From assembly GCF_030160295.1 (NCBI RefSeq), contig NZ_BSOB01000006.1:1-64000 (forward strand): a stretch of DNA of 64,000 nt. The letters are read 5' to 3'. The translations under genes were made by a program, and so were the position numbers. Origin of the DNA: Dyella acidisoli. GTDB taxonomy: Bacteria; Pseudomonadota; Gammaproteobacteria; Xanthomonadales; Rhodanobacteraceae. Positions 53,910-63,402 of the stretch are shown here, in pieces (the stretch's first letter is position 1; each line of letters starts with the position of its first letter). The notes beneath the pieces were generated by a model that ran no database searches, was not told the DNA's origin, and was given only the letters and a program-made list of their open reading frames with translations.

Positions 53910-55034
53910 CTAGGCCGCCACTTCCTCGTACAACGCCAGCGAGGCGTGCTGCATATCGATCAGGCGATAACGCTGCAGGGGCGAAATGGGCGGTGCCACG
54001 CGCAACAGTTCTGCTGCGCGTTCAACCAAACGCTCGCGGTCGCCGGGGGGCACACGGCCAGCCGGATAGAGTTCGGCCAGCAGCTCGCCCACACCACCGT
54101 GGGCATAGCCGAGCACCGGGCGGCACAACGCCAGCGCTTCCACCACGGTGCGCCCGAAAGCTTCGGGCTTGTTCGATAGCTGCAGTATCAGGGAGGACAT
54201 GGCGTAGATGTCGCGCACGTCTTCACGCGGCGCCGTCATGACCACTTGGTTGGTCACGCCGCGGCCCTTGATCAATTCCTTCAGCTCTTGCGCATAGGCT
54301 TCGCGACCTTGCTCGATCACGCCGAGCAGCAGCAAGCGTGTATCGATACCGCGCTGCTTGAGTTCGGCCACCAGCTCGATGGCGTCGTGATGGCCTTTCA
54401 GGCGCGTGCCGCGACCAGGCAAGGTCAGCAGGGGCGCGCCAGCGAGGTTGGGAAATTCGTTGAAGAACGCTCGCTGCCAGCTTTCGTCCGGGCGGTGCCC
54501 GTACGGGAACTTGTCCGGATCGATGCCGCGCGGAACGATACGAATACGGGTGATATCCAGCTTGCGGTAATGGCTGATGAGGTAATCACGCACCGTCTGC
54601 GAAACGACCACGATGCGCTCGCCGCGCAGCATGATGGCGCTGTAGCGGCCCGGCGAATTGAGGCCGTGCACGGTGGTAATGAAATGGGGGCGGCGCGACA
54701 TGCCCTTGAGTGCCCACCAACCCAGCCAGGCTGGTAGTCGCGAGCGCACGTGGAGGATGTCCGGTTTCAGTTCGCGCAGGAGGCGTCGCAACCGTCCCAG
54801 CCGACCCAGGGTAAGCAAGGACTTGCGGCCGATGTCCAGCGTGATGTGCTCGCTGCCCTCGGCTTCGAGCTGCCCGACCAGCCGGCCGCCGGCGGAGATG
54901 ACGATCGAACGATGTCCGGCCTGCACCAACGCCTGCCCCACTTCCAGCACAGAGCGCTCCGCGCCACCCGATTGCAGCGCGGGGATAAGCTGCACAACGG
55001 TCAGCGTTCTGGCCGGTGTGGCGGCGACGGACAT
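53910..55034 (-). CDS. Glycosyltransferase, GT4 family (LPS core type)
   Basis: 374 aa. The N-terminal LIPALQSGGAERSVLEVGQAL and C-terminal donor site with LTLPGRGTRLKGHHDAIELV and the E-x7-E motif PEAFGRTVVEALALCRPVLG are typical of GT4 enzymes acting in LPS core assembly. The ATG at 55034 follows GAGGGAATC; a start at 55058 has no such site. It is first in the minus-strand LPS operon with the ligase and GT2 genes. Confidence 0.9.
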   Translation of the reverse strand: MSVAATPARTLTVVQLIPALQSGGAERSVLEVGQALVQAGHRSIVISAGGRLVGQLEAEGSEHITLDIGRKSLLTLGRLGRLRRLLRELKPDILHVRSRLPAWLGWWALKGMSRRPHFITTVHGLNSPGRYSAIMLRGERIVVVSQTVRDYLISHYRKLDITRIRIVPRGIDPDKFPYGHRPDESWQRAFFNEFPNLAGAPLLTLPGRGTRLKGHHDAIELVAELKQRGIDTRLLLLGVIEQGREAYAQELKELIKGRGVTNQVVMTAPREDVRDIYAMSSLILQLSNKPEAFGRTVVEALALCRPVLGYAHGGVGELLAELYPAGRVPPGDRERLVERAAELLRVAPPISPLQRYRLIDMQHASLALYEEVAA

Positions 55035-55121
55035 GATTCCCTCATTCGCGACTCTCATCCATAAAACCCAAGCACCAATCGTGCCGTATGGCGCGGTTTA
55101 TGCACTGGGTAAGGGCTGTGT

Positions 55122-55328
55122 TCAGTCGCGCAGGACGTAATGCGCGCCGCAGTAAGGACATACGGATTCACCGCCGTCGTCCACGATGGGCAAATAGACC
55201 TTCGGATGGGAGTTCCACAGCGCCATGCCGGGCATCGGACACGACAACGGCAGGTCCGAACGCGTCACTTCATAACGATTTTCGGCATTCGCCAGGATAG
55301 GCGTGACGGCGGCAGAGGAACCCGACAT
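55122..55328 (-). CDS. Zinc-finger domain protein (zf-CHCC type)
   Basis: 68 aa. A C-terminal VCPYCGAHYVL preceded by LSCPMPGMALWNSHPKVYLP matches the small zf-CHCC family related to the NDUFS6 subunit. Bacterial members are cytoplasmic and of unknown role. It is on the minus strand upstream of the LPS operon, separated by 87 bases. Confidence 0.85.
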   Translation of the reverse strand: MSGSSAAVTPILANAENRYEVTRSDLPLSCPMPGMALWNSHPKVYLPIVDDGGESVCPYCGAHYVLRD

Positions 55329-55423
55329 GGGATGTTGCTCCGGGGTAAGACGTTGGGACCGGCAATGTTAGCAGGCCCAAGTTCGCTCGATATAGCGATC
55401 TTCTCCCTCACGCCTGCTTTCGC

Positions 55424-55527
55424 CCCTCCCCCTGCCTGCAGGAGGAGGTTGGAAGGGGTGAACACTTACGGGAAAGTTTGAGGCAAGTACTCACCCCACC
55501 CCAACCCTCCCCTGCAAGCAGGGGAGG
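55424..55527. repeat. Pair of cctcccc-type palindromic repeats
   Basis: Two related units (cccctccccctgcctgcaggaggagg near 55424-55450 and caaccctcccctgcaagcaggggagg near 55501-55527) lie in the 216-base gap between two minus-strand genes. They belong to the dispersed ctcccctgc/gcaggggag family seen in several gaps of the window and may end the YceI transcript. Confidence 0.5.
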
Positions 55528-55544
55528 CAGAAAAAAGCTGCGAT

Positions 55545-56132
55545 TTACTGCCCAGCCTTCGGCACCGAGCCTTCGGTGGTGATGTTGATCTGGATCTCGT
55601 CGCTCACCTTCGGCACATACGCGCCCAGGCCGAAATCCGAACGCTTGATCGTGCCGGTGGCGTTGAAGCCGATCGCTTGCTGGCCGGTCATCGGGTGCGG
55701 GCCGACATTGTTGAGGGTGGCATTGAGCACCACCTGCTTGGTCACGCCGTGCACGGTGAGGTCGCCCGTCACCTTGTAGTGCTTGTTGCCAGCCGGCTGC
55801 ACGCTGGTGCTCTTGAAGGTGACGGTCGGGAATTTGTCGGCATCAAAGAAATCCGGCTCCTTCAGGTGCTTGTCGAGCGCCGGCACGTGCGTATCAAGGT
55901 TGCTCAGCGGCAGGGTCACTTCCACCGAAGCCTTGGACGGATCCTTTTCGTCGAATACCAGCGTGCCATCGCCGAGGCCGATGTCAGCGGTGGGATGGGA
56001 GAAACCGAAGTGGCTCCAGCTGAACAGCACCATGGTGTGGCCCGGATCGAGCTTGTAGGTCACCGGGGCTGCCTGGGCCGAGAACGCCGCGCCGAGCAAA
56101 CCGGCCAGCAACACGTAGCGAAGGTTACGCAT
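55545..56132 (-). CDS. YceI family periplasmic protein
   Basis: 195 aa with a signal peptide (MRNLRYVLLAGLLGAAFSAQA). The YceI lipocalin-like domain follows: YKLDPGHTMVLFSWSHFGFS, VEVTLPLSNLDTHVPALDKHLK, LTVHGVTKQVVLNA and SDFGLGAYVPKVSDEIQI. The family binds isoprenoid lipids in the periplasm. The ATG at 56132 follows GGAG. Confidence 0.92.
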   Translation of the reverse strand: MRNLRYVLLAGLLGAAFSAQAAPVTYKLDPGHTMVLFSWSHFGFSHPTADIGLGDGTLVFDEKDPSKASVEVTLPLSNLDTHVPALDKHLKEPDFFDADKFPTVTFKSTSVQPAGNKHYKVTGDLTVHGVTKQVVLNATLNNVGPHPMTGQQAIGFNATGTIKRSDFGLGAYVPKVSDEIQINITTEGSVPKAGQ

Positions 56133-56239
56133 GAAAAAATCTCCTGCCTTCATCGAGTGGATAGGTAAAAATCACTTTCGTTTGGAACAACAGGATCGTC
56201 TTCGGAGCATAGTCCCAAGGCCGAACCTTCAGAAAAGGC

Positions 56240-56833
56240 TTATTCGACGCGACATACCTCATCGAACGAGAAGCGCGGGCTGCGTGGGAACAGATCACGA
56301 CTGGCGTCGCCGTAGCCGATGTTGATCAAAAAGTTCGACTTGATCGTGGTACCGGCAAAGAACGCCTGATCCACGCCAGCATTGTTGAAGCCGGACATCG
56401 GCCCGCAATCCAGGCCCAATGCGCGCGCCGCGATGATCACGTAAGCGCCTTGCAGCGTCGCGTTGCGGAACGCCGTGGTGTCGATATGCGGCTGATTGCC
56501 AACGAACCAGCTGCGCGCATCGGCGTGCGGGAACAGCTTCGGCAGGTATTCGTAGAAAGCGTGATCAGTCGCCACGATCGCCGTGACTGGCGCCGCCATG
56601 GTCTTGGCGCGATTGCCTTCGGAGAGAAACGGCTCGAGCTTTTGCTTGGCCACGGCGGATTTTACGAACACCAGGCGCATGGGCGAGGAATTGGCGCTGG
56701 TCGGGCCGAACTTCGCCAGTTCGTACAGCGCATGCAATTGCTCGTCGGTCACTTCCTTCGGCAGGAAGGCGTTGTAAGTACGGGCGGTACGGAACAGCTG
56801 GTCCAGCGCTACGTCGGCAAGCTTCTCGCTCAT
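56240..56833 (-). CDS. Nitroreductase family protein (RutE-like malonic semialdehyde reductase)
   Basis: 197 aa, flavin-binding. [59 protein letters not shown] and [13 protein letters not shown] match RutE/YdfG-type NADPH enzymes that reduce malonic semialdehyde in pyrimidine breakdown. No rut operon surrounds it, so it may serve general detoxification. The ATG at 56833 follows AGAGGATA. It is divergent from the ELM1 gene. Confidence 0.88.
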   Translation of the reverse strand: MSEKLADVALDQLFRTARTYNAFLPKEVTDEQLHALYELAKFGPTSANSSPMRLVFVKSAVAKQKLEPFLSEGNRAKTMAAPVTAIVATDHAFYEYLPKLFPHADARSWFVGNQPHIDTTAFRNATLQGAYVIIAARALGLDCGPMSGFNNAGVDQAFFAGTTIKSNFLINIGYGDASRDLFPRSPRFSFDEVCRVE

Positions 56834-56913
56834 GGGTATCCTCTGCATGACGAAACAAACGTAGAGTGTAAGCGCAAGCCGGACCGACCAGCGGCGAACG
56901 AGGCGAACGTACT

Positions 56914-57921
56914 GTGCACGATCCGGCGACAATCGACCCTTCCGGGCATGAACCTGCGCACAGCTTGCGTGGCGAATGCTGGGCCATCACCGACGCATCC
57001 GCCGGCAACCAGCGCCAAGCGCTGGCACTGGCCGAACGCATGGGTATGCCGGTGCGGCATCTGGTGTTGTCACTGCGTGCGCCATGGTCATGGCTGTCGC
57101 CTCGGATGACTTTAGGTGGCCGGCTTGCCCTGCCCGCTTCGCAGCGCAACGCTTTTGCACCGCCATGGCCCAGCATCGCCATCGGTTGCGGACGCAGCGC
57201 AGCCGTGCTGACCCGCATGCTGCGCACTTTGACGGACGGCTATTGCCATACCGTGCAGATCCTCGATCCCCGCATTGACCCCGAACACTGGACCACCGTC
57301 ATCGCTCCCCGCCATGACGGTCTCATCGGCGCCAACGTGTTGAACCCGCTGGGATCGTTGAACCCGATCGATGATGCATGGCTGGCCGATGGCCGTGAGG
57401 CGAGTCCCGCCTTGGGCGACCTGCCGCGCCCACGCGTGGGCGTACTGCTTGGCGGTCCGCGCACAGGCATCCGCATGGATGCGGATTACGCACAACATCT
57501 CGCCCAACACTTGATCGCACGCCAGCGCCGCGAAGGCGGCAGCCTGTTGGTGCTGACTTCACGCCGCACGCCCGATGCGGTGAAGGACGTCATGCGCAAA
57601 ACCATGCACGGTATTCCTGGCTTGCTCTGGACGGGTCCCGACGACGGCAACAATCCTTATCCTGCCGTACTTGGTTGGGCCGATCGCCTGGTAGTAACGC
57701 CCGATTCGGTGAACATGCTCAGTGAAGCGTGCGCGGTGGGATGCGCTGTGCATACGTTTGTGCTTGGAGAGTTGCCGGCGAAACTCGCGCGATTTCATAG
57801 CAGCTTGCGCGAGGCTGGCTTGTTGCACGATATCGATGACAACGCACCAGCGAAGCAAACGCCGTTGCGCGAGACCGAAGCCATCGCCGAAACATTACGC
57901 AAGCGCCTGCTTGCCGCCTAG
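56914..57921 (+). CDS. ELM1-family (GtrOC-like) protein
   Basis: 335 aa. The fold resembles GT-B glycosyltransferases: [75 protein letters not shown]. The family is named after a plant mitochondrial fission factor and is common in proteobacteria near LPS genes; its role is not proven. It starts at GTG 56914, 80 bases from the divergent nitroreductase gene, and converges on glnE. Confidence 0.85.
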   Translation: MHDPATIDPSGHEPAHSLRGECWAITDASAGNQRQALALAERMGMPVRHLVLSLRAPWSWLSPRMTLGGRLALPASQRNAFAPPWPSIAIGCGRSAAVLTRMLRTLTDGYCHTVQILDPRIDPEHWTTVIAPRHDGLIGANVLNPLGSLNPIDDAWLADGREASPALGDLPRPRVGVLLGGPRTGIRMDADYAQHLAQHLIARQRREGGSLLVLTSRRTPDAVKDVMRKTMHGIPGLLWTGPDDGNNPYPAVLGWADRLVVTPDSVNMLSEACAVGCAVHTFVLGELPAKLARFHSSLREAGLLHDIDDNAPAKQTPLRETEAIAETLRKRLLAA

Positions 57922-57951
57922 AGAACTATATGGCTGCGCGGAACGCCCGCT

Positions 57952-57967
57952 CCCCTGCTTGCAGGGG
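57952..57967. terminator. Short hairpin between ELM1-family gene and glnE
   Basis: CCCCTGC-TT-GCAGGGG is a perfect 7-bp stem with a 2-base loop 31 bases after the ELM1-family stop, in the gap before the convergent glnE. No T-run follows, so terminator activity is uncertain. Confidence 0.4.
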
Positions 57968-58036
57968 AAGGTGCTTGTTCAAGGACTTGCTTTGTCTTTG
58001 CACAAAATTGGGTAGATACGCACACCTGCGACACCA

Positions 58037-60889
58037 TCAGAAATCGAATCCCAACGCGTGCGTCACCACCATGACCTCGCTGCACAGCTCCTCCAACTCC
58101 TCATCGCGCGGCGCGATGCGTGAGCGCAAGTCCAATGTGCAGAACAAAGCACGTCGCAACAATTCGGCATGCGCGCGCGTAAGGCAATTCGCCTGCGCGG
58201 TATCGAGCAAGCCTGCGTTACGGCAAAGCTCGATCAAACCCGAATTCGCCGTGGTCGACAGCAGATCCGACGATTGTGCCGCATGTGCCAGCACCAATCC
58301 CTGCAATGCGAATTCGATATCAAGCAAGCCACCATGGGCTTGCTTGATATCGATCTGCTCAGCATCGGAGCGGTCGCGTTCCGCGCGCCAACGCCGCCGC
58401 ATGTTGCCGACTTCCGTGATCACTGCGGCACGATCGCGTGGCACGGCGAGCGTGCGCCGCCGCACCTCGATGAGTTCGGCGTTCAATGCAGCATCACCCG
58501 CGACCGGCCACGCACGCAGCAGCGCCTGATGCTCCCAGGTCCAGGCGCGGCTCTCCTGATACGCGACGAAGGCTTCCAGGCTGCCGACCAGCAAACCCTT
58601 GGAGCCATCCGGCCGCAAGCGCGTATCCACCTCATACAAGCGACCCGCGCGCGTGAGCACGGTCAGCCAATTCATCACGCGCTGCGTCAGGCGCTGATAC
58701 CAGCGTGAACCTTCCAGCGGACGCGGACCATCGCTCATCGCTTGCGCGCGCTGGCCGTCGAACACGAACACCAGATCGAGGTCGGAGGCGAACCCCAGTT
58801 CTGCGCCACCCAAGCTGCCGTAACCGAGGATCGAAAACCCCGAACCTTCGCCCGGCAATCGTCCATGCACGGCAATCACTTCGCGCTCGGCCAGCGCGGC
58901 GATGGCATTGACCACCGATTCCGCCAGCGCCGCTAATCGGCGCGCCGTCGCCACCGCATCCACACGCCCGTCGTTGAACGCCAGCCCCAGGCGAAACGCG
59001 ATGCTCGATTTGAACTCGTTGATACGCTCCAGCTCCGCTTCTGCCTCCCGTTCTTCCAAAGTCGTGAGCACATGCGCGATCTCCGCGCTGATATCCGCAC
59101 GCTTGAGCGGCAGCTGATCGATACGCGGATCGAGCACGTCGTCGAGCAACAAAGGTTGGGCGATCACGCGCTCAGCCAGAAACGCGCTGTCGGCAAATAA
59201 CTGCGCCAGACGCTTGCGCGCCGAAGGCTGCTCTTCCAGTAGCGCAAGATAGGAAGGACGGCGCGCCACCGTCTGCACCAGCCTGCACAAACGCAGCAGG
59301 CACGGCACCGGTGCGGCAGTATCGCGCGCGACCGCCAGCAATTGCGGCATCAGATGATCAAGTTGCTCGCGCGCACGCGCTGACATGGTGCGCAACTGCG
59401 AAGCCTGCGGCAACTTCAGCAAAACGTCTGCCGCTTCCGCACCAGGCGAAAAACCGGAAGCCTCCAGCAAAGAAGCATCGAGCGATTCGTCGCACGCGCG
59501 CTTCCACAAGACAGCATCCGCTGCCGGCACGCTGGCCTTGGCGCCACCTTCAGGCATCAGCATGGCTTCGAACTCGTTGGCGACGATGTCGCGATGCTTC
59601 GCCAGTTCCTCGGCCAGCGGCTCCCAGGCTGGATAATCCAGCGCGAGCGCCAACCGCTCACGTGTGAGCTCGTCCTCCGGCAAATCGTGTGTCTGCGCAT
59701 CGCGCATCATCTGCACGCGGTTTTCCAGCCGGCGCAGGAACACATAGGCTTGGCGTAAAGCACGCGCACGGGAAGCTGGAATATGCCCACGCGCCTCGCA
59801 CGCGGTAAGTGCCGGCAGCAGGCCGCGCACACGCAGACTGGGCTCGCGACCACCGCGGATCAGTTGCACCAGCTGCACGACGAATTCGATCTCGCGGATG
59901 CCACCAGGACCGAGCTTCAGGTTGTCGGCCAGATCCTTGCGCGCCACTTCCGCGTCGATCAGTGCCTTCATTTCGCGCAGTCCCGCGAACGCGGTGTAGT
60001 CGAGATATTTGCGATAGACGAACGGCCGGAGCATTTCCTGCAATTGCTTGCCCGCGCTGCGATCACCCGCCACCGTGCGCGCCTTGATCCACGCATAGCG
60101 TTCCCAGTCGCGCCCTTCACGCTGGTAGTACTGCTCCATCGCGCTGAACGGCAAAGCCAGCCGTCCGGCATTGCCGAACGGACGCAAGCGCAAATCCACG
60201 CGTGCGCAGATGCCATCCGTGGTTGGCTCGTGCAGCAGGCGAACCAGCTGGCGTCCCATGCGCACGAAGTATTCGCTGTTGTCCAGCACGCGCGCACCGT
60301 CGCTCTCGCCGCCCTGCGGATAAGCCAGCACCAAATCGATGTCGGAAGAAAAATTCAGCTCGCTGCCGCCAAGCTTGCCAAAACCGATCACTATCAAGCG
60401 TTGCAGCACGCCATCCACATCGCGCGCATGGCCATAGCGCAAGGCCAAGTTGCGCTCTGACCATTCGAGCGCGGCGCCAAGCAAGGCTTCGTAGAGCACG
60501 CTGGTGGCGGAAAGCGTTTCGGGCAGATCGTCCAGGCCGTTGACGTCGCGAAACACCAGCCGCAAGGCCTCGGCATGGCGGAAGCGACGCAGCGCCGCCA
60601 TGCAAGCCGCTTCATCGGTATCAAGCTTCAAGGCGTCGATGCGCGCCGAAGCATCGGCACTGGCACGCAATCGTTCCAGACCCTGCGGCGCGAGCAACTG
60701 CGGCTGGCTGCGCCACGCTTCGAAGGCGAAGTCGCTGGCCAACAAGGTGCGGCGTATGCGCTCGGCCACGCCGGCATCGTCGTGCAGAGGCACGCCCGCA
60801 GCACGGCAACGCGCGACCAATTGCGCGTAACGATCGTCGATCAGGGCCCGCAGCGCGGACGATTCAGTGGGAGGAGGAATGACAGCCAT
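58037..60889 (-). CDS. glnE: Bifunctional glutamine synthetase adenylyltransferase/deadenylase
   Basis: 950 aa (E. coli 946). Two nucleotidyltransferase domains are visible: an N-terminal deadenylase with GKLGGSELNFSSDIDL (about residue 155) and a C-terminal adenylyltransferase with GYGSLGGAELGFASDLDLVF (about 695), separated by helical regulatory regions. It modifies glutamine synthetase in response to PII and glutamine. The ATG at 60889 matches the family start; ribosome-binding site weak. Upstream is a divergent peptidoglycan-binding-domain gene. Confidence 0.94.
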   Translation of the reverse strand: MAVIPPPTESSALRALIDDRYAQLVARCRAAGVPLHDDAGVAERIRRTLLASDFAFEAWRSQPQLLAPQGLERLRASADASARIDALKLDTDEAACMAALRRFRHAEALRLVFRDVNGLDDLPETLSATSVLYEALLGAALEWSERNLALRYGHARDVDGVLQRLIVIGFGKLGGSELNFSSDIDLVLAYPQGGESDGARVLDNSEYFVRMGRQLVRLLHEPTTDGICARVDLRLRPFGNAGRLALPFSAMEQYYQREGRDWERYAWIKARTVAGDRSAGKQLQEMLRPFVYRKYLDYTAFAGLREMKALIDAEVARKDLADNLKLGPGGIREIEFVVQLVQLIRGGREPSLRVRGLLPALTACEARGHIPASRARALRQAYVFLRRLENRVQMMRDAQTHDLPEDELTRERLALALDYPAWEPLAEELAKHRDIVANEFEAMLMPEGGAKASVPAADAVLWKRACDESLDASLLEASGFSPGAEAADVLLKLPQASQLRTMSARAREQLDHLMPQLLAVARDTAAPVPCLLRLCRLVQTVARRPSYLALLEEQPSARKRLAQLFADSAFLAERVIAQPLLLDDVLDPRIDQLPLKRADISAEIAHVLTTLEEREAEAELERINEFKSSIAFRLGLAFNDGRVDAVATARRLAALAESVVNAIAALAEREVIAVHGRLPGEGSGFSILGYGSLGGAELGFASDLDLVFVFDGQRAQAMSDGPRPLEGSRWYQRLTQRVMNWLTVLTRAGRLYEVDTRLRPDGSKGLLVGSLEAFVAYQESRAWTWEHQALLRAWPVAGDAALNAELIEVRRRTLAVPRDRAAVITEVGNMRRRWRAERDRSDAEQIDIKQAHGGLLDIEFALQGLVLAHAAQSSDLLSTTANSGLIELCRNAGLLDTAQANCLTRAHAELLRRALFCTLDLRSRIAPRDEELEELCSEVMVVTHALGFDF

Positions 60890-61033
60890 GCGGCCATTAT
60901 GAGCCCTACACGTTGCATGACAGAACCGTCTTGCGCGCCCTGAGCTTTCATCCTTGACCGCCATCACCCGACAGCGGCCCGCCGGATGCCTGCTGCAGCC
61001 TTATCGCGACGCGCTAACAAGGAGGATCGACAG

Positions 61034-61324
61034 ATGACGGCGACGCCACACGACGAGGCATCAACGGCCGCCACCACTCTTCAATACGACGCACAAGGCG
61101 AGGCCGTATTGGAACTGCAGCAACAACTGCGCGAACTCGACTACCGGGACATGGCTGGGCTGATAAGGGCCGATGGCCATTTCGGCGACCGCACTCGGCG
61201 CGCCGTGGAGGCCTTCCAATACGACTATGGCCTTACCGTGGATGGCATTGCGGGACCGAAGACATGGCGTGCGCTACGGCACGCACTTCGGCATTCCTCG
61301 CAAGCCCGATCTTCGAGTGAGTAG
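61034..61324 (+). CDS. Peptidoglycan-binding-domain protein without signal peptide
   Basis: 96 aa: a single PG_binding_1 domain (VLELQQQLRELDYRDM...GHFGDRTRRAVEAFQYDYGLTVDGIAGPKTWRAL) with a short polar N-terminus. There is no signal peptide or membrane helix, so it would be cytoplasmic unless exported by another route. The ATG at 61034 follows AAGGAGGATCG, a strong site. Such stand-alone domains occur in phage lysins and effectors; no such context is present here. Confidence 0.8.
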   Translation: MTATPHDEASTAATTLQYDAQGEAVLELQQQLRELDYRDMAGLIRADGHFGDRTRRAVEAFQYDYGLTVDGIAGPKTWRALRHALRHSSQARSSSE

Positions 61325-61339
61325 GCTTGGATGTTTTGC

Positions 61340-61365
61340 AGGCTGGGGTTCGCACCCCAACCTAT
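61340..61365. repeat. Short palindromic repeat (ggttggggtgcgaacccc type)
   Basis: GGCTGGGGTTCGCACCCCAACC is a hairpin-forming member of the family also at 10623-10692 and 28482-28508. It lies between convergent genes and could terminate both. Confidence 0.6.
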
Positions 61366-61384
61366 GACTGCCATCCTGGCTTGC

Positions 61385-62530
61385 TTAAGCTTCAACCCGC
61401 CGCCAGGGTCCTACCGCGACAGGAAAACTCGCGTGAGGCGGATGCAGGGTTGCGCGCGCCAGCACACGGCCCTCCCGATCACTGGCAAAGACCGACAACG
61501 CCTGAAAATGGACGCCGATAACATCGTCGGCCGGACCATGATGCCGTGCCCAATCGCGCTCGCTCCATTCCGCTTCGATCGGCTCGTCCATGCTCTCCAC
61601 GAGCAAACTCGCACGCACGGTGCCGGCCACGTGCCGCAGATTGAGCAGCTTCGCCTTCAGACCATCGCCCGGCAACGAGGTGAGCACGATGTCTTCGGGA
61701 CGCACGTGCACGGTGACTTCGTGCGCATCATTCCCTGCAAAATTTTCGATGCGCCACACGTGGCCGAACAGATGCAATTGCTGCCCCTTTACCTCACCAG
61801 GCAACGATTGGCCGCGCGCAATGAAGCGTGACGCAAATGGCGTAGCAGGCTGGCGATAGATCTGCTCCGGCGTGCCGATCTGTTCAATGCGACCGCGATT
61901 CATCAGCACCACACGATCGGCCATTTCCAATGCCTCATCTTGATCGTGCGTGACGAACAAGCTGGTGATGCCGAACGAACGATGGAACTCGCGCAGCCAG
62001 CCGCGCAGATTTACGCGCACCTGCGCATCAAGTGCACCAAACGGTTCATCCAGTAGCAGCAGACGCGGCTCGATCGCCAGCGCGCGCGCCAAAGCAACAC
62101 GCTGGCGCTGGCCGCCGGAAAGCTGCGCAGGATAGCGGTGTGCGAAACCTTCTAGCTCTACCTTGCGCAGCAGATTCTCGACGCTTGCCTTGATAGCCGA
62201 GGTCTTGGGCCGCAAACGCCATGGACGAACGCGCAAGCCGAAAGCCACGTTTTGCGCCACCGTCATGTGCGGAAACAGCGCGTAGTGCTGGAACACCAGA
62301 CCCACACCGCGGCGCCGGGCGTCCAGTGCGAGCAGATCCTGGCCATCGCGCAGCACGCTGCCGGCATCCGGTTGATCGAGTCCGGCAAGAATGCGCAGCA
62401 GGCTCGTTTTTCCCGAGCCCGACGGACCGAGCACGGCAACAAATTCGCCGTCACCGATAGTCAGGCTGACGTCGTCGAGGGCGATGAACCCATCGAACTG
62501 GCGACGCAGGCGGGAAATCTCGATAGCCAT
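61385..62530 (-). CDS. cysA: Sulfate/thiosulfate ABC transporter ATP-binding protein
   Basis: 381 aa. Walker A GPSGSGKTS (about residue 35), Q-loop LVFQHYALFPHM, signature LSGGQRQRVALARALA and Walker B LLLLDEPFGALD, followed by a C-terminal regulatory TOBE-like domain (HVRPEDIVLT). It energises uptake of sulfate or thiosulfate with the two permeases encoded upstream on this strand. The ATG at 62530 gives the canonical MAIEISRLRRQF. It ends within 20 bases of the short palindromic repeat. Confidence 0.95.
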   Translation of the reverse strand: MAIEISRLRRQFDGFIALDDVSLTIGDGEFVAVLGPSGSGKTSLLRILAGLDQPDAGSVLRDGQDLLALDARRRGVGLVFQHYALFPHMTVAQNVAFGLRVRPWRLRPKTSAIKASVENLLRKVELEGFAHRYPAQLSGGQRQRVALARALAIEPRLLLLDEPFGALDAQVRVNLRGWLREFHRSFGITSLFVTHDQDEALEMADRVVLMNRGRIEQIGTPEQIYRQPATPFASRFIARGQSLPGEVKGQQLHLFGHVWRIENFAGNDAHEVTVHVRPEDIVLTSLPGDGLKAKLLNLRHVAGTVRASLLVESMDEPIEAEWSERDWARHHGPADDVIGVHFQALSVFASDREGRVLARATLHPPHASFPVAVGPWRRVEA

Positions 62531-62544
62531 CCGGTCAAAGATCC

Positions 62545-63402
62545 TCAAGTGTTGGCATTCAACTCGCCGCCGTGCCGCCACTCCACGAAACGCTTGATAC
62601 CAAGCGTGAGGACAGTAAGCAGGGCAAGCAGTGAAGCCACTGCAAAAGCGGCGGAAAAATTTTCTTGGTACAGCTGATCCACCTGCAGCGGCAGCGTATT
62701 GGTGATGCCGCGCAGGTGGCCCGAAACCACATAGACCGCACCAAACTCGCCCATGGCTCGCGCATTGCATAACAGGACGCCATACAACAGCGCCCAGCGC
62801 ACGCGCGGCAGGGTGACGCGGAAGAAGATCTGCCATCCGCCGGCGCCCAGCGTCAGCGCTGCTTCTTCCTGTTCCGAACCCTGCGCCTGCATCAACGGAA
62901 TCAGCTCGCGCGCCACGAATGGCAGCGTCACCAGCACCGTTGCCAACACCAAACCAGGCAAGGCAAAGATCACCTGCACGTTATGTGCTTCCAGCCACGA
63001 ACCCAGCCAGCCGTCTTTTCCGTAGACCAGGATCAGCATCATGCCGGCGACCACCGGCGAGATCGAAAACGGCAGATCGATCAGTGCTGCAAGCAACGAC
63101 TTGCCACGAAACTCGAAGTGCGTCATCGACCAGGCAGCGGCCAGGCCGAAGACCATGTTCAAGGGCACGGCAATGGCGGCAACGGTCAAGGTCAGGCGTA
63201 CGGCGGCGAGCGTATCCGGCTGGCGGATTGCATCCAGATAGAACGCCACACCCTGCCGGAACGCTTCGGCGAAAATCGCCAGCAACGGCAACACCAGCAA
63301 CCAACCCAGTACAGCGAGCGCGGCGAGCACCAGCACAACGCGCGCCACTCGCATGGACCATGTAGGCCGGCCCATCGACACCACGGCAGCGACGGCGGCC
63401 AT
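62545..63402 (-). CDS. cysW: Sulfate ABC transporter permease subunit CysW
   Basis: 285 aa, six helices. The permease coupling motif EEAALTLGAGGWQIFFRVTLP (EAA loop) and MGEFGAVYVVSGHLRG are CysW signatures. It forms the inner-membrane channel with CysT. Its ATG overlaps the cysT stop by one base (TGATG), and cysA begins 14 bases after its stop, so cysT-cysW-cysA is one operon. Start choice: ATG 63402; a second ATG lies at 63375 (MGRPTW). Confidence 0.94.
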   Translation of the reverse strand: MAAVAAVVSMGRPTWSMRVARVVLVLAALAVLGWLLVLPLLAIFAEAFRQGVAFYLDAIRQPDTLAAVRLTLTVAAIAVPLNMVFGLAAAWSMTHFEFRGKSLLAALIDLPFSISPVVAGMMLILVYGKDGWLGSWLEAHNVQVIFALPGLVLATVLVTLPFVARELIPLMQAQGSEQEEAALTLGAGGWQIFFRVTLPRVRWALLYGVLLCNARAMGEFGAVYVVSGHLRGITNTLPLQVDQLYQENFSAAFAVASLLALLTVLTLGIKRFVEWRHGGELNANT

